64,000 bases of DNA from an uncultured Prevotella sp. (GTDB lineage: Bacteria; Bacteroidota; Bacteroidia; Bacteroidales; Bacteroidaceae), in contig CAMHAM010000011.1 of NCBI GenBank assembly GCA_946183415.1, positions 1-64,000 of the forward strand, written 5' to 3'. Of this stretch, positions 6,443 through 15,471 are shown in pieces. The notes under the pieces were generated by a model. That model ran no database searches and was not told the DNA's origin. It was given only the letters and a program-made list of their open reading frames with translations. Position 1 is the first letter of the stretch. Every line of letters begins with the position of its first letter. Made by a program: the position numbers and the translations under genes.

Positions 6443-9184
6443 ATGGCCGGCTGGACTTCCCTGACGGAAAGCTTCTATAGCAACCTGATCGTAGAGGATC
6501 GCTACAAGATAATCCTCGACGGCCTGCAGGTGACGCTCCTCATCACGCTCTTCTCTGCCATACTGGGTACGCTCTTAGGCGGGCTGGTGTGCTGGATGCG
6601 GATGAGCCGGCGGCCGTGGCTTCGACAGGCGGCCCGAGTGTATATCGACCTAATGCGGGGCACGCCGGTGCTCGTGCTGCTCATGCTGATGTACTATGTG
6701 GTAATGGCCCCACTCGACACGACGGGTATCGTGGTGGCCATCGTCACCTTTGCCATGAACACGGCGGCCTACATCAGCGAGATGCTGCGCACCACCATCC
6801 AGGGCATCGACCACGGACAGACGGAGGCTGGACTGGCACTGGGCTTCACCCGCCGGCAGACGTTCTTCCGCATTGTGCTGCCGCAGGTGGTCAGGGCCGT
6901 CATGCCCGTCTATCAGGGCGAGACAATCAGTCTGCTGAAGGGCACGAGCATCGTGGGCTACATCGCCGTAGCCGATATGACGAGGGCCTCCGACCTGATA
7001 CGCTCGCGGACGTTCGATGCCTTCTTCCCACTCATCCTGACGGCCATCATCTACTTCGTCGCAGCATGGCTCATCGGACTGTTGCTGCAGTCGCTGGTAA
7101 ACCGTCAGCGCCTAAAGGCCGCCGTGGCGGCTGGGCTGTTGCTGCTGATGGGCCTGGCGGGCTATCACCCGTCACAGGAGTCAGGGAAGGCCCTCGCCAA
7201 TTCTGAGATTCCCTCCGTCTTCAAAGCCCTGAAGGGCAGACGCGTGGCAGTTATCATCGGCAGCATCCAGGACATTGCAGTCACCGATATGGCTCCCGAT
7301 GCCGACATCCAGCGCATGACAACTACCACCGACCTGCTGGCAGCATTGGAGAGCGGCAAGGTGGACGCAGCGGGCAGCGAGAGCCTGACGCTGAATTTCA
7401 ACAGAGAGATTGCCGACAAGGTGGACTCCGTGGGTGCTGGACTGGAGAACATTCCCGTGGCTGCCATCTTCAAGCAGGGCAACACCGCCCTTCAGCAGGA
7501 CTTCAACAACTTTCTGGCTGAAATACGGCGCGATGGTACCTACCAGAAGATATACGACCGCTGGCAGAAGTCGGAAGATCCCTCGGCCATGGCCGTACCC
7601 GTGCAGCGCGGCACAGGGCGCACTCTGCGCGTGGCCACCTATCCGGCCATGCCACCGTTCAACTTCATCAACTCTGGCAAGATGTCTGGCCTGGAACCGG
7701 CTATCCTGACTGAGTGGGCCAACCGCCGGAATTGGAAACTGGAGTTCCTCGTGATGGACTTCGCTGCACAGATTCCTGCCGTGCAGACGGGTAAGGCCGA
7801 CTTGGCTATGGGGGCCATCAGCGTCACCGAGGAGCGGCAGAAGCAGGTACTCTTCTCCGACGGCTACGTCGAGTCGCACTTCGTGCTCATCACACGAAAG
7901 GGGGAGGCAGGAATACTCACAGGAAAACATCCCAAGTCGCTCTCCACGAGTGAGGGGAACACCTTCCCCTGGTGGTCTGTAGCCCTTCTTATTATAATAA
8001 TAGGTTGTGGTGCATGGCTCATCAGCCGCCGTAGGTCATGGACTGGGTCATGGGGACAGGGTCATGACCCAGGCTTGGGTCAAGCAACCTGTCCCCATGA
8101 CCCAGGTCCCCATGATCCAGGTGCCCCACTTATCTCCATCTCCAATCTGCGGAAAAGCTACGACAGCCTCGACGTGCTGCGCGACATCACAGTTGACATC
8201 CGTCGCGGCGAAGTCATCTCCATCATCGGACCGTCAGGCACGGGGAAGAGCACCTTCCTACGCTGTCTGAACCTGCTGGAACAACCCAGCGGCGGCAGCA
8301 TCATCGTCGACGGCGAGGACATCCTTGCCAAGGGCTATCCCGTCAACAAGCTGCGCAAGAAGATGGGCATGGTGTTCCAGTCGTTCAACCTCTTCGAGCA
8401 CAAGACCGTACTGGAGAACGTCATCTTCGCGCCCTGCCAACTGCTCCAACGGCCAGAGGCGGAAGCACGCCAGGAGGGGCTGGCCCTGCTGCGCAAGGTG
8501 GGACTGGCCGAGAAGGCCGACGTCTATCCCTCCAGCCTCTCCGGCGGACAAAAGCAGCGCGTGGCAATCGCCCGCGCCCTGGCCATGAAGCCCGAGGTGA
8601 TTCTCTTCGACGAACCCACATCGGCCCTCGACCCGACGATGGTGGGCGAGGTGCTCAGCGTCATCCGCCAATTGGCCCAGGAGGGCATGACGATGCTCAT
8701 CGTCACCCACGAGATGAAGTTTGCCCATGACGTCTCTACGCGCATCTTCTTCATGTACGACGGCTACATCCACGAGGACGGATCGCCCGAGCAGATTTTC
8801 GAGAACCCAGTACACAGTGCCACCAAGGCATTCATACAGCGCATCCGTAAGGAGGTGTTCGAGATTGGAGGACCCGACTTCGACTTCCTGGGCATGCACT
8901 CCACCATCAGTGCCTTTTGCCACAAGTACGGCATCAGCGAAAAAGAGGATACGGCGCACCGGCTGACAGACAAGATGCTCGACGGCGCAATGGCACCGTA
9001 TCGTCCCATCACCGTCCGCATCACCCACAGTGAGCAGTCGCTCGTCACGGCCCTCGACTTCATGGTGGAGAAGATGGAGGCTACACCGCTGAGCGATGTG
9101 CACCGCACCGAACTTGGCAAACAGTGCCGCGAGGTGATAGAAGAACCCACCAAGCGCGGCTTCCGAGTGAAATTAATCATTTAG
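6443..9184 (+). CDS. Single-chain polar amino acid ABC importer: permease, substrate-binding and ATPase fusion
   Basis: A 913-residue fusion. Residues about 10-220 form a HisM/GlnP-like permease with the EAA loop EAGLALGFTRRQTFFRIV. A further helix near 230 leads to a periplasmic stretch (about 240-500) made of two substrate-binding-protein-like parts. A helix at about 510-527 (WWSVALLIIIIGCGAWL, then RRR) returns to the cytoplasm. From about 570 there is a GlnQ/HisP-type ATPase with GPSGTGKS, LSGGQKQRVAIARAL, VILFDEPTSALD and VTHE. The last roughly 100 residues are an extension I do not recognise. It probably imports an amino acid. The ATG at 6443 follows GGAGAAG at a nine-base gap; a GTG at 6425 is the alternative. 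The linker before the ATPase is encoded by an inverted repeat (8043-8105). Confidence 0.88.
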   Translation: MAGWTSLTESFYSNLIVEDRYKIILDGLQVTLLITLFSAILGTLLGGLVCWMRMSRRPWLRQAARVYIDLMRGTPVLVLLMLMYYVVMAPLDTTGIVVAIVTFAMNTAAYISEMLRTTIQGIDHGQTEAGLALGFTRRQTFFRIVLPQVVRAVMPVYQGETISLLKGTSIVGYIAVADMTRASDLIRSRTFDAFFPLILTAIIYFVAAWLIGLLLQSLVNRQRLKAAVAAGLLLLMGLAGYHPSQESGKALANSEIPSVFKALKGRRVAVIIGSIQDIAVTDMAPDADIQRMTTTTDLLAALESGKVDAAGSESLTLNFNREIADKVDSVGAGLENIPVAAIFKQGNTALQQDFNNFLAEIRRDGTYQKIYDRWQKSEDPSAMAVPVQRGTGRTLRVATYPAMPPFNFINSGKMSGLEPAILTEWANRRNWKLEFLVMDFAAQIPAVQTGKADLAMGAISVTEERQKQVLFSDGYVESHFVLITRKGEAGILTGKHPKSLSTSEGNTFPWWSVALLIIIIGCGAWLISRRRSWTGSWGQGHDPGLGQATCPHDPGPHDPGAPLISISNLRKSYDSLDVLRDITVDIRRGEVISIIGPSGTGKSTFLRCLNLLEQPSGGSIIVDGEDILAKGYPVNKLRKKMGMVFQSFNLFEHKTVLENVIFAPCQLLQRPEAEARQEGLALLRKVGLAEKADVYPSSLSGGQKQRVAIARALAMKPEVILFDEPTSALDPTMVGEVLSVIRQLAQEGMTMLIVTHEMKFAHDVSTRIFFMYDGYIHEDGSPEQIFENPVHSATKAFIQRIRKEVFEIGGPDFDFLGMHSTISAFCHKYGISEKEDTAHRLTDKMLDGAMAPYRPITVRITHSEQSLVTALDFMVEKMEATPLSDVHRTELGKQCREVIEEPTKRGFRVKLII
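8043..8105. repeat. Inverted repeat inside the ABC importer gene
   Basis: Two 18-bp arms, 8043-8060 and 8088-8105, are perfect reverse complements. The loop contains a second palindrome (GGGTCATGACCC, 8059-8070) and a TGACCCA/TGGGTCA pair, and a degenerate extra copy follows to about 8120. It is translated as a Gly/His/Asp/Pro-rich linker with HDPG repeats between the last membrane helix and the ATPase. It looks like an intergenic palindromic repeat caught in frame. Confidence 0.85.
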
Positions 9185-9206
9185 CAACAATAAACAAGAA
9201 AAAGTT

Positions 9207-9863
9207 ATGAACAAAAACGAGAAATTTGTGATTTCCATCAACCGTGAGGTCGGAACTGGCGGCCGTACCGTAGGCCGCAAACTGGCCGAGAAGTTAGGCG
9301 TGAAGTACTGCGACAAGGCTGTCACCGACGGCTTGACCCAGAAGTTCGGGCTCACGCCGGAGCGCATCGAGGAAATCAAGGCGCAGAAGAAGTCATGGTG
9401 GAACGATATCAACAACTACTACCAGACGCTTATCAATAGTGCCAGCATGCCCATGGAGGCAGAGGTGAGGCTCGACAACGAGACGATGTTTGAGACCGAA
9501 AAGCACATCCTGCAGGAACTGGCGACACAGACGTCGTGTGTCGTGGCTGGCCGCACGGGCTTCATGGTGTTCCGTGAATGGCCCAACCACCTGAGCGTCT
9601 TCATCCAGGCCTCGATGGACCACCGCATCCAGCGCGTCATGCGCCGGCAGGGCGTCAGCGAGCAGGAAGCCCGCGACATCATCGCCAAGATGGACACTAC
9701 CCGCGAAGCTTACATCAAGAAATATGAGGATACGTCGCGCTACGACACACGCAACTACCAGCTCGTCATCTCAATGGACGACCTGAGTGAGGACGATGCC
9801 GCCGAGATCATCCTCGACTATATCGACCGCTCGAGCAAGACAAAAGCCATTGATAAAGAATAA
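9207..9863 (+). CDS. Cytidylate kinase-like family protein
   Basis: A 218-residue cytoplasmic protein. The N-terminal FVISINREVGTGGRTVGRKL is the P-loop region of the cytidylate-kinase-like family, which is related to CMP kinase but often lacks a proven substrate. A later VVAGRTGFMVFREWPN and the arginine-rich HRIQRVMRRQGVSEQEAR correspond to the core and lid. It starts 22 bases after the ABC importer, so it is probably in the same transcript. True CMP kinase activity is uncertain; a different nucleotide or small-molecule kinase role is equally possible. Confidence 0.8.
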   Translation: MNKNEKFVISINREVGTGGRTVGRKLAEKLGVKYCDKAVTDGLTQKFGLTPERIEEIKAQKKSWWNDINNYYQTLINSASMPMEAEVRLDNETMFETEKHILQELATQTSCVVAGRTGFMVFREWPNHLSVFIQASMDHRIQRVMRRQGVSEQEARDIIAKMDTTREAYIKKYEDTSRYDTRNYQLVISMDDLSEDDAAEIILDYIDRSSKTKAIDKE

Positions 9864-9865
9864 TA

Positions 9866-9985
9866 GAACGGAGCGTTGGAGGCATGGGCATCCTCATCAT
9901 GCGTCAGAACATGGACTCCATCAACTATGAGCGTTTAGACAATCTCAACATACTGACGCTGAGGAAGGAGTTGAACGTTGAGTAA
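9866..9985 (+). pseudogene. 3' relic of an RsbW-like HATPase gene
   Basis: In a frame different from the kinase-like gene, codons ending with TAA at 9983-9985 read VGGMGILIMRQNMDSINYER and then NILTLRKEL. This is the G2-box end of RsbW/SpoIIAB-type anti-sigma or serine-kinase HATPase domains (GGLGIFLIRQLMDEV-like). No start codon or N-terminal two-thirds of the domain is present, and the relic begins right at the end of the preceding gene. A deletion probably removed the rest. Confidence 0.6.
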
Positions 9986-10090
9986 TAATTCCTGCACTCT
10001 TCATGACTACCGTCTTCTCCGTTTGTGTCGAAATACGAGATAAAAATAGGATAATATCCAAAAACTTTTGGTTTTCTTCTCACTTATTCG

Positions 10091-10098
10091 TATCTTTG
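10091..10098 (+). promoter_or_regulatory. -7 box TATCTTTG for argS
   Basis: TATCTTTG ends 20 bases before the argS ATG at 10118. Confidence 0.7.
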
Positions 10099-10117
10099 CA
10101 CCCAAAATTTGAGAAAG

Positions 10118-11902
10118 ATGAATATTGAAGCATTGATCTGTAAGGCTGCGGGCGAGGCCGTGAAGGCCCTCTATGGTATGGACGCCACGGAGAAGATGTT
10201 GCAGCTACAGAAGACGAGAAGCGAGTTTGAAGGTAACCTGACCTTAGTTGTATTCCCCTTTGTCAAGGCTGCCAAGAAAAGTCCCGAGCAGACGGCTCAG
10301 GAGATTGGCGAATATCTGACGGCGAACTGTCCGTCCGTGGAGAAGTTCAATGTGGTGAAGGGATTCCTGAACCTGAGCATTGGCGATGGGGCATGGCTGC
10401 AGTTGCTTAGCGCCATCGATCAAGACGAGAACTTCGGCATGAAAAAGGCTACGGAGGACTCTCCCCTCGTCATGATCGAGTACTCTTCGCCCAACACCAA
10501 CAAGCCCCTGCACCTTGGTCATGTGCGCAACAACCTGTTGGGCTGGTCGTTGGCACAGATTATGGAGGCCAATGGCAACAAGGTGGTAAAGACCAATATC
10601 GTGAACGATCGCGGTATCCACATCTGTAAGTCGATGCTCGCCTGGCTGAAGTGGGGCAATGGCGAGACACCAGAGAGTTCCGGCAAGAAGGGCGACCATC
10701 TGATTGGCGACTACTACGTGGCTTTCGACAAGCATTACCGCGAGGAGGTCAAAAAGCTCGTAGCCCAGGGCATGGACGAGGAGAAGGCCAAGCAAGAGGC
10801 TCCCCTCATCAAAGAGGCCCACGAGATGCTCGTGAAGTGGGAGCAGAACGATCCTGAGGTGCGCGCACTTTGGGAGAAGATGAACTCATGGGTATATGCC
10901 GGCTTCGACGAAACTTACAAGAAGATGGGCGTCAGCTTCGATAAAATCTACTACGAGAGCCAAACCTATCTGAAGGGTAAGGCCAAGGTAGAGGAAGGTC
11001 TCGCCAAGGGACTCTTCGAGCGCCATGAGGACAACTCAGTATGGGCTGACCTTACCAACGAGGGACTGGATCAGAAGCTGCTGCTCCGCAGCGATGGAAC
11101 CAGCGTCTACATGACGCAGGACATCGGAACGGCAGAGATGCGTTTCCAGGACTTCCCCATCGACAAAATGATCTATGTAGTGGGCAACGAACAGAACTAT
11201 CACTTCCAGGTGCTCTCTATCCTGCTGGATCGCTTAGGCTTCAAGTGGGGCAAGGAGCTGGTACACTTCTCTTACGGTATGGTGGAGCTGCCTAACGGTA
11301 AGATGAAGAGTCGTGAGGGAACAGTTGTCGATGCCGACGACCTGATGCAGCTGATGGTAGAAGATGCCCTGAAAACTTCGATGGAATTGGGGAAATTCGA
11401 CGATATGAGCGAAGAAGAGCGAGCCGAGATTGCCCGCATCGTGGGTATGGGCGCGCTCAAATACTTCATCCTGAAGGTCGATGCCCGCAAGAATATGCTC
11501 TTCAATCCAGAGGAAAGTATCGATTTCAACGGCAATACAGGCCCATTCATCCAATATACTTATGCCCGTATCCGCAGTATCCTGCGCAAGGCTGAGGCTG
11601 AGGGAATCAAACCTGCCGTCTCGCCAGTTTCTCTCTCGGAGAAAGAGATTGAACTGGTTCAGAAGATGAACGAGTTTGGTGCCGCTGTAGAACAGGCAGG
11701 CAAGGACTACTCACCTTCAGGTATCGCCAACTACTGCTATGAACTTACGAAGGTGTTCAATCAGTTCTATCACGACTACTCGATCCTCAATGAACCTGAT
11801 GAGCAGAAGAAGCTCTTCCGTCTCGTCTTGGCCAAGAATGTAGCCAAGATCATCAAGAACGGTATGGGTCTGCTGGGCATCGAAGTACCGGAGAGAATGT
11901 AA
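10118..11902 (+). CDS. argS: Arginyl-tRNA synthetase
   Basis: A 594-residue class I aminoacyl-tRNA synthetase that charges tRNA-Arg with arginine. Visible are the HIGH-like signature HLGHVRNN after SSPNTNKPL, the KMSKS-equivalent GKMKSREGTVVDADDL, and a C-terminal DALR anticodon-binding domain. The N-terminal domain starts MNIEALICKAAGEAV. The ATG at 10118 is favoured over a TTG nine bases earlier because it is an ATG and sits 20 bases after a good -7 box. It is followed by a 14-bp tandem repeat and an RNase H gene. Confidence 0.95.
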   Translation: MNIEALICKAAGEAVKALYGMDATEKMLQLQKTRSEFEGNLTLVVFPFVKAAKKSPEQTAQEIGEYLTANCPSVEKFNVVKGFLNLSIGDGAWLQLLSAIDQDENFGMKKATEDSPLVMIEYSSPNTNKPLHLGHVRNNLLGWSLAQIMEANGNKVVKTNIVNDRGIHICKSMLAWLKWGNGETPESSGKKGDHLIGDYYVAFDKHYREEVKKLVAQGMDEEKAKQEAPLIKEAHEMLVKWEQNDPEVRALWEKMNSWVYAGFDETYKKMGVSFDKIYYESQTYLKGKAKVEEGLAKGLFERHEDNSVWADLTNEGLDQKLLLRSDGTSVYMTQDIGTAEMRFQDFPIDKMIYVVGNEQNYHFQVLSILLDRLGFKWGKELVHFSYGMVELPNGKMKSREGTVVDADDLMQLMVEDALKTSMELGKFDDMSEEERAEIARIVGMGALKYFILKVDARKNMLFNPEESIDFNGNTGPFIQYTYARIRSILRKAEAEGIKPAVSPVSLSEKEIELVQKMNEFGAAVEQAGKDYSPSGIANYCYELTKVFNQFYHDYSILNEPDEQKKLFRLVLAKNVAKIIKNGMGLLGIEVPERM

Positions 11903-11944
11903 GGAGTGTGGAGTGAGGAGTGTGGAGTGAGGAGTGTGGAGTGA
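11903..11944 (+). repeat. Three tandem copies of a 14-bp repeat
   Basis: Unit GGAGTGTGGAGTGA repeated exactly three times, directly after the argS stop and just before the start of the RNase H gene at 11953. It is a simple-sequence tract of the GAGTGA type; related CTTCACT repeats occur inside prmC. Confidence 0.9.
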
Positions 11945-11952
11945 GAAGTGAA

Positions 11953-12414
11953 ATGTTAATTAATCCGCCGTCATACCGCCACGACACGGTACTGCCCTTG
12001 CCTCCAGAGGTAAGGGCAGATGCGTGGGCTGTGGATGCAGCCTGCTCAGGCAATCCTGGTCCTATGGAATATCAGGCCATCGACTTGCAGACGGGTGCGA
12101 GGGTGTTTCACTACGGACCCGTTCACGGCACCAATAATATAGGTGAATTCCTTGCCATCGTCCATGCACTGGCATTAGCCTGGCAACAGGGACTTCACGA
12201 CAAGACCATCTATTCCGACAGTTACAATGCCATCCTATGGGTTCAGAAGCGAAAATGCAAGACCACGCTCGAGCGTACACCCCAGACAGAGCAGCTCTAT
12301 CAGATTATCTTAAGGGCTGAGAATTGGCTGCAGACACACAACTATCGTAACCCCATCATCAAATGGGAAACCTCAAAATGGGGCGAGGTTCCTGCTGATT
12401 TCGGACGTAAATAG
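11953..12414 (+). CDS. RNase H family protein
   Basis: A 153-residue RNase HI-fold protein, which cuts RNA in RNA-DNA hybrids. The acidic active-site residues are visible in order: VDAACSGNPG (Asp), NNIGEFLAI (Glu), IYSDSYNAI (Asp) and a final VPADFGRK (Asp). The family normally has D-E-D-D, so the site appears complete. Length fits a stand-alone RNase H domain without an N-terminal hybrid-binding domain. I chose the ATG at 11953; an in-frame earlier ATG lies inside the tandem repeat that precedes it. Confidence 0.85.
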   Translation: MLINPPSYRHDTVLPLPPEVRADAWAVDAACSGNPGPMEYQAIDLQTGARVFHYGPVHGTNNIGEFLAIVHALALAWQQGLHDKTIYSDSYNAILWVQKRKCKTTLERTPQTEQLYQIILRAENWLQTHNYRNPIIKWETSKWGEVPADFGRK

Positions 12415-12467
12415 CCCACTTTAATTCTTTTTAACTTGCTTTCGAGTTTATAGTCCCTTTTTTTTCA

Positions 12468-12475
12468 TAAATTTG
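12468..12475 (+). promoter_or_regulatory. -7 box TAAATTTG for the ABC exporter
   Basis: TAAATTTG fits TAnnTTTG and lies about 50 bases before the ATG at 12524. Confidence 0.55.
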
Positions 12476-12523
12476 CAAGCAAAATTTAAGTTCGAACTAT
12501 AAAATTGTGAAGCATTAAGAAAG

Positions 12524-15424
12524 ATGACAGACCTCATCTTATCGAGTTTCCTTACCTTATTTGCGCTATTTGGCAAGGAAGAGCAAGTAGACGAAGCGTG
12601 GGCAAAGACCATGCTCACAAACTATTTGCGTCGACATTTAGGTATCAGGAACATTGACATGTATCTCGATCTGTACACAGATATGCGTGCAGCATACGAG
12701 ACTGTCGACGTTGACATTAAGGTCACCGTTGAGTCTATTTGCTCCAGTCTTCATGGAAAAATCACAAACAAAGAGGAGTCGCTGTTGCTACTCCGTTTGA
12801 TGGAGTTCTGCAGTGGCGACGGACAGTTCTCCGACATCATGTTCCACACGATCGTCGAAATCTTTAATATTCCCGAAAAAGAATACCAGAACTATACCGA
12901 TTTCGTTCACAACACCCCTACGAAATTTGTGATGTTCCACACATTGGAGGATACTGACGGACAGTTGAAGACACTGATGGATCCAGAGTTAGGTATGCTC
13001 TTGTTTACCTATACAGGAAATGATACCGTTACGCTTAACGATGTCCCTGTGCTCTCAGGCGCTTTCCAGGTATGGCTCCAAAGTAGCGTGCTGAAAGGGA
13101 AAAGCGGCAAGCCCATCTACTTTTCAACGATTTATGAAAAATATGCCGATGCCTTTGGCGAGAGTCTCAAGAAGATCGAACAAGTAGAGTTCTGCGGACG
13201 TGACATCAACTTCCGTTTCCCCAACAGCGACAACGGTATGCACGACCTCAGCTTTACTCTGCACAACGGAGAACTGCTGGCCATCATGGGAGGTTCGGGT
13301 ACAGGTAAGTCTACCCTACTCTCTATCCTCAATGGTACACTGATTCCTCAGGAAGGAACCATTACCATCAATGGGCACAGCATCTCTGAACCTGCCGCCA
13401 AGAACCTGATTGGATTTGTGCCGCAGGATGACCTGCTGATTGAAGAGCTGACGGTCTATCAGAACCTCTATTTCACTGCCAAGCTCTGCTTCGAAGGCAT
13501 GAGCGATGCGGATATTGACAAGCGCGTGATGAAGACCCTCAAGGACCTGGGGCTCGATGCCGCCAAGGATCTCAAGGTGGGTTCTGCCATCAACAAATAT
13601 ATCTCAGGCGGACAGCGCAAGCGCCTGAACATCGCTTTGGAGCTGATTCGCGAACCAGCTGTACTCTTCCTCGACGAGCCTACCTCAGGACTCTCGTCGG
13701 CAGATACAGAGAAGGTCATCAACCTCCTGAAAGAACAGACATACAAAGGCAAGCTCATCGTGGTGAACATTCACCAGCCTTCCAGCGATGTCTATAAGCT
13801 CTTCGACCGTCTGTGGCTGCTTGACAAAGGCGGCTATCCCGTATTCGACGGCAATCCCATTGATGCCATTACCTATTTCAAGGAAGCCGCCAACTATGCC
13901 GACGCAGAGACCAGTGCCTGTCCTACCTGTGGTAACGTCAACCCAGAGATTGTTCTGAACATCATCGACGAAAAGGCACTTAACAGCAGTGGTGAGGTAT
14001 CCGACGAGAGGAAGATGTCGCCGCAAGAGTGGCATGAGCTCTATCTGAAGAACAGAGCCGAGCTGCCACCCCCCAGCGTCAGCAACGTACCGGCATCAGA
14101 CCAAAAGAAGCCAAATGCCCTCAAGCAGTTCCTGATCTTCTTGCGAAGAAACATCAGGACGAAGATTACGAATGTGCAGTATCTGTGCATCACCTTACTC
14201 GAAGCACCGCTGCTCGCGATGGTGTGTGCCTACCTGACACGCTATGCGCCTCCTGAAGGCTATAGCGTGATGAACAATAAGAACCTCGTCAGCTATTTCT
14301 TCATGGCAGTCATCGTCGCCACCTTTATCGGAATGAGCGGCAGTGCCGAAGAAATCATCAAGGACAGAGCCCTGTTGAAACGAGAGAAGTTCCTGAGACT
14401 CTCATATAGCAGTTACATCTGGTCGAAGATCGTCTATATGGCAGGAGTTTCACTGCTACAGACCCTGCTGTTTGTTGTCATCGGCAACTATATCATGGAG
14501 CTTCATGGCCTCTTCTGGACATGGTGGCTCATCTTGTTCATCACCTCGTTCCTCGCCAGCTTGACGGGTCTGCTCCTTTCACAGTGTCTCAGTTCGGTAG
14601 TTGCCATCTACATCAGCATCCCCATACTGCTGATTCCTCAGATTCTCCTTTGTGGACTTGTAGTCAGCTTCTCCGACCTGACGCCAAAGAGCCAGACTGG
14701 TAATGTGCCGTTGATTGGCGATCTCATTCCTTCCCGCTGGGCCTATGAGGCACTTGCCGTCACATCTTATTCTGACAACGAATACGAGAAAGCTTTCTTT
14801 GAGCTCGACAAAGAGAGATATGAGACGCAGTTTGTTAACGCTGGCTTCCTCTATGAATTAGAGTCTCAGTTGGAAACCCTGAAGGATGAAAAAGATCATG
14901 GCAAGGAGGTCGACGAGAACCATATTAAAGTGATCAAGCAAGGCTTGCCCTTCGTGTCTGAATTCTGTGGGATCGAGCCTTACAATGGAGACTACTCCTA
15001 CCCCTCACTCAAGGAATATATGACCAAGTGCGAGGATATCCTCTCGAAGCGAAGCAACGAAGCCACCCTGAAGGCTGATGCCGTAATGGCAAGGATGATC
15101 CGTGAGATGGGCAAGGATGCAGTGCTCGACTTGAAGCGGAGCCACTATAACATCAAACTGGAGGAGTTCGTCGTTGGTGCAGACCAAGGGCGCATGCTCG
15201 ATGTCATCGGGCACGCCATTGTTCCCCGCTCCGGTCTTATCTTCCTAACCCCTCGAAGCACGACAGGTCGCGCTCCCTTCTACAGCAGCGAGAAGGTCCT
15301 TGGCTCACACCACATCAAGACGCTCTGGTTTAATATGGGCGTCATGGCGATTATGAGTATCATGGGAATCATATTGCTACTGACAGACTGTCCAGGCAGA
15401 TTTATCAGAAAAGGTGAACAGTAA
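12524..15424 (+). CDS. ABCG-like exporter with fused ATPase and permease
   Basis: A 966-residue protein. The N-terminal roughly 230 residues form a soluble helical region. An ABC ATPase follows with GGSGTGKST, the signature ISGGQRKRLNIALEL, LFLDEPTSGLSS and NIHQPSS, the last two typical of the ABCG/White group. A short CPTCGN motif follows, then an ABC-2-type membrane domain of about six helices with a large loop between helices near the C-terminus. Family members export lipids or hydrophobic compounds, or form part of cell-envelope transport. It has its own -7 box and is followed 47 bases later by a lipoprotein gene. The substrate is unknown. Confidence 0.9.
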   Translation: MTDLILSSFLTLFALFGKEEQVDEAWAKTMLTNYLRRHLGIRNIDMYLDLYTDMRAAYETVDVDIKVTVESICSSLHGKITNKEESLLLLRLMEFCSGDGQFSDIMFHTIVEIFNIPEKEYQNYTDFVHNTPTKFVMFHTLEDTDGQLKTLMDPELGMLLFTYTGNDTVTLNDVPVLSGAFQVWLQSSVLKGKSGKPIYFSTIYEKYADAFGESLKKIEQVEFCGRDINFRFPNSDNGMHDLSFTLHNGELLAIMGGSGTGKSTLLSILNGTLIPQEGTITINGHSISEPAAKNLIGFVPQDDLLIEELTVYQNLYFTAKLCFEGMSDADIDKRVMKTLKDLGLDAAKDLKVGSAINKYISGGQRKRLNIALELIREPAVLFLDEPTSGLSSADTEKVINLLKEQTYKGKLIVVNIHQPSSDVYKLFDRLWLLDKGGYPVFDGNPIDAITYFKEAANYADAETSACPTCGNVNPEIVLNIIDEKALNSSGEVSDERKMSPQEWHELYLKNRAELPPPSVSNVPASDQKKPNALKQFLIFLRRNIRTKITNVQYLCITLLEAPLLAMVCAYLTRYAPPEGYSVMNNKNLVSYFFMAVIVATFIGMSGSAEEIIKDRALLKREKFLRLSYSSYIWSKIVYMAGVSLLQTLLFVVIGNYIMELHGLFWTWWLILFITSFLASLTGLLLSQCLSSVVAIYISIPILLIPQILLCGLVVSFSDLTPKSQTGNVPLIGDLIPSRWAYEALAVTSYSDNEYEKAFFELDKERYETQFVNAGFLYELESQLETLKDEKDHGKEVDENHIKVIKQGLPFVSEFCGIEPYNGDYSYPSLKEYMTKCEDILSKRSNEATLKADAVMARMIREMGKDAVLDLKRSHYNIKLEEFVVGADQGRMLDVIGHAIVPRSGLIFLTPRSTTGRAPFYSSEKVLGSHHIKTLWFNMGVMAIMSIMGIILLLTDCPGRFIRKGEQ

Positions 15425-15471
15425 ATAGAAAAACAATTCAAATTTTTAATTAATAACTAAATTTTAAAACA

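Noticed and set aside
7181..7930. Minus-strand open frame within the ABC fusion gene
   Set aside because: Shadow of the coding strand in a GC-balanced gene; no recognisable domain.
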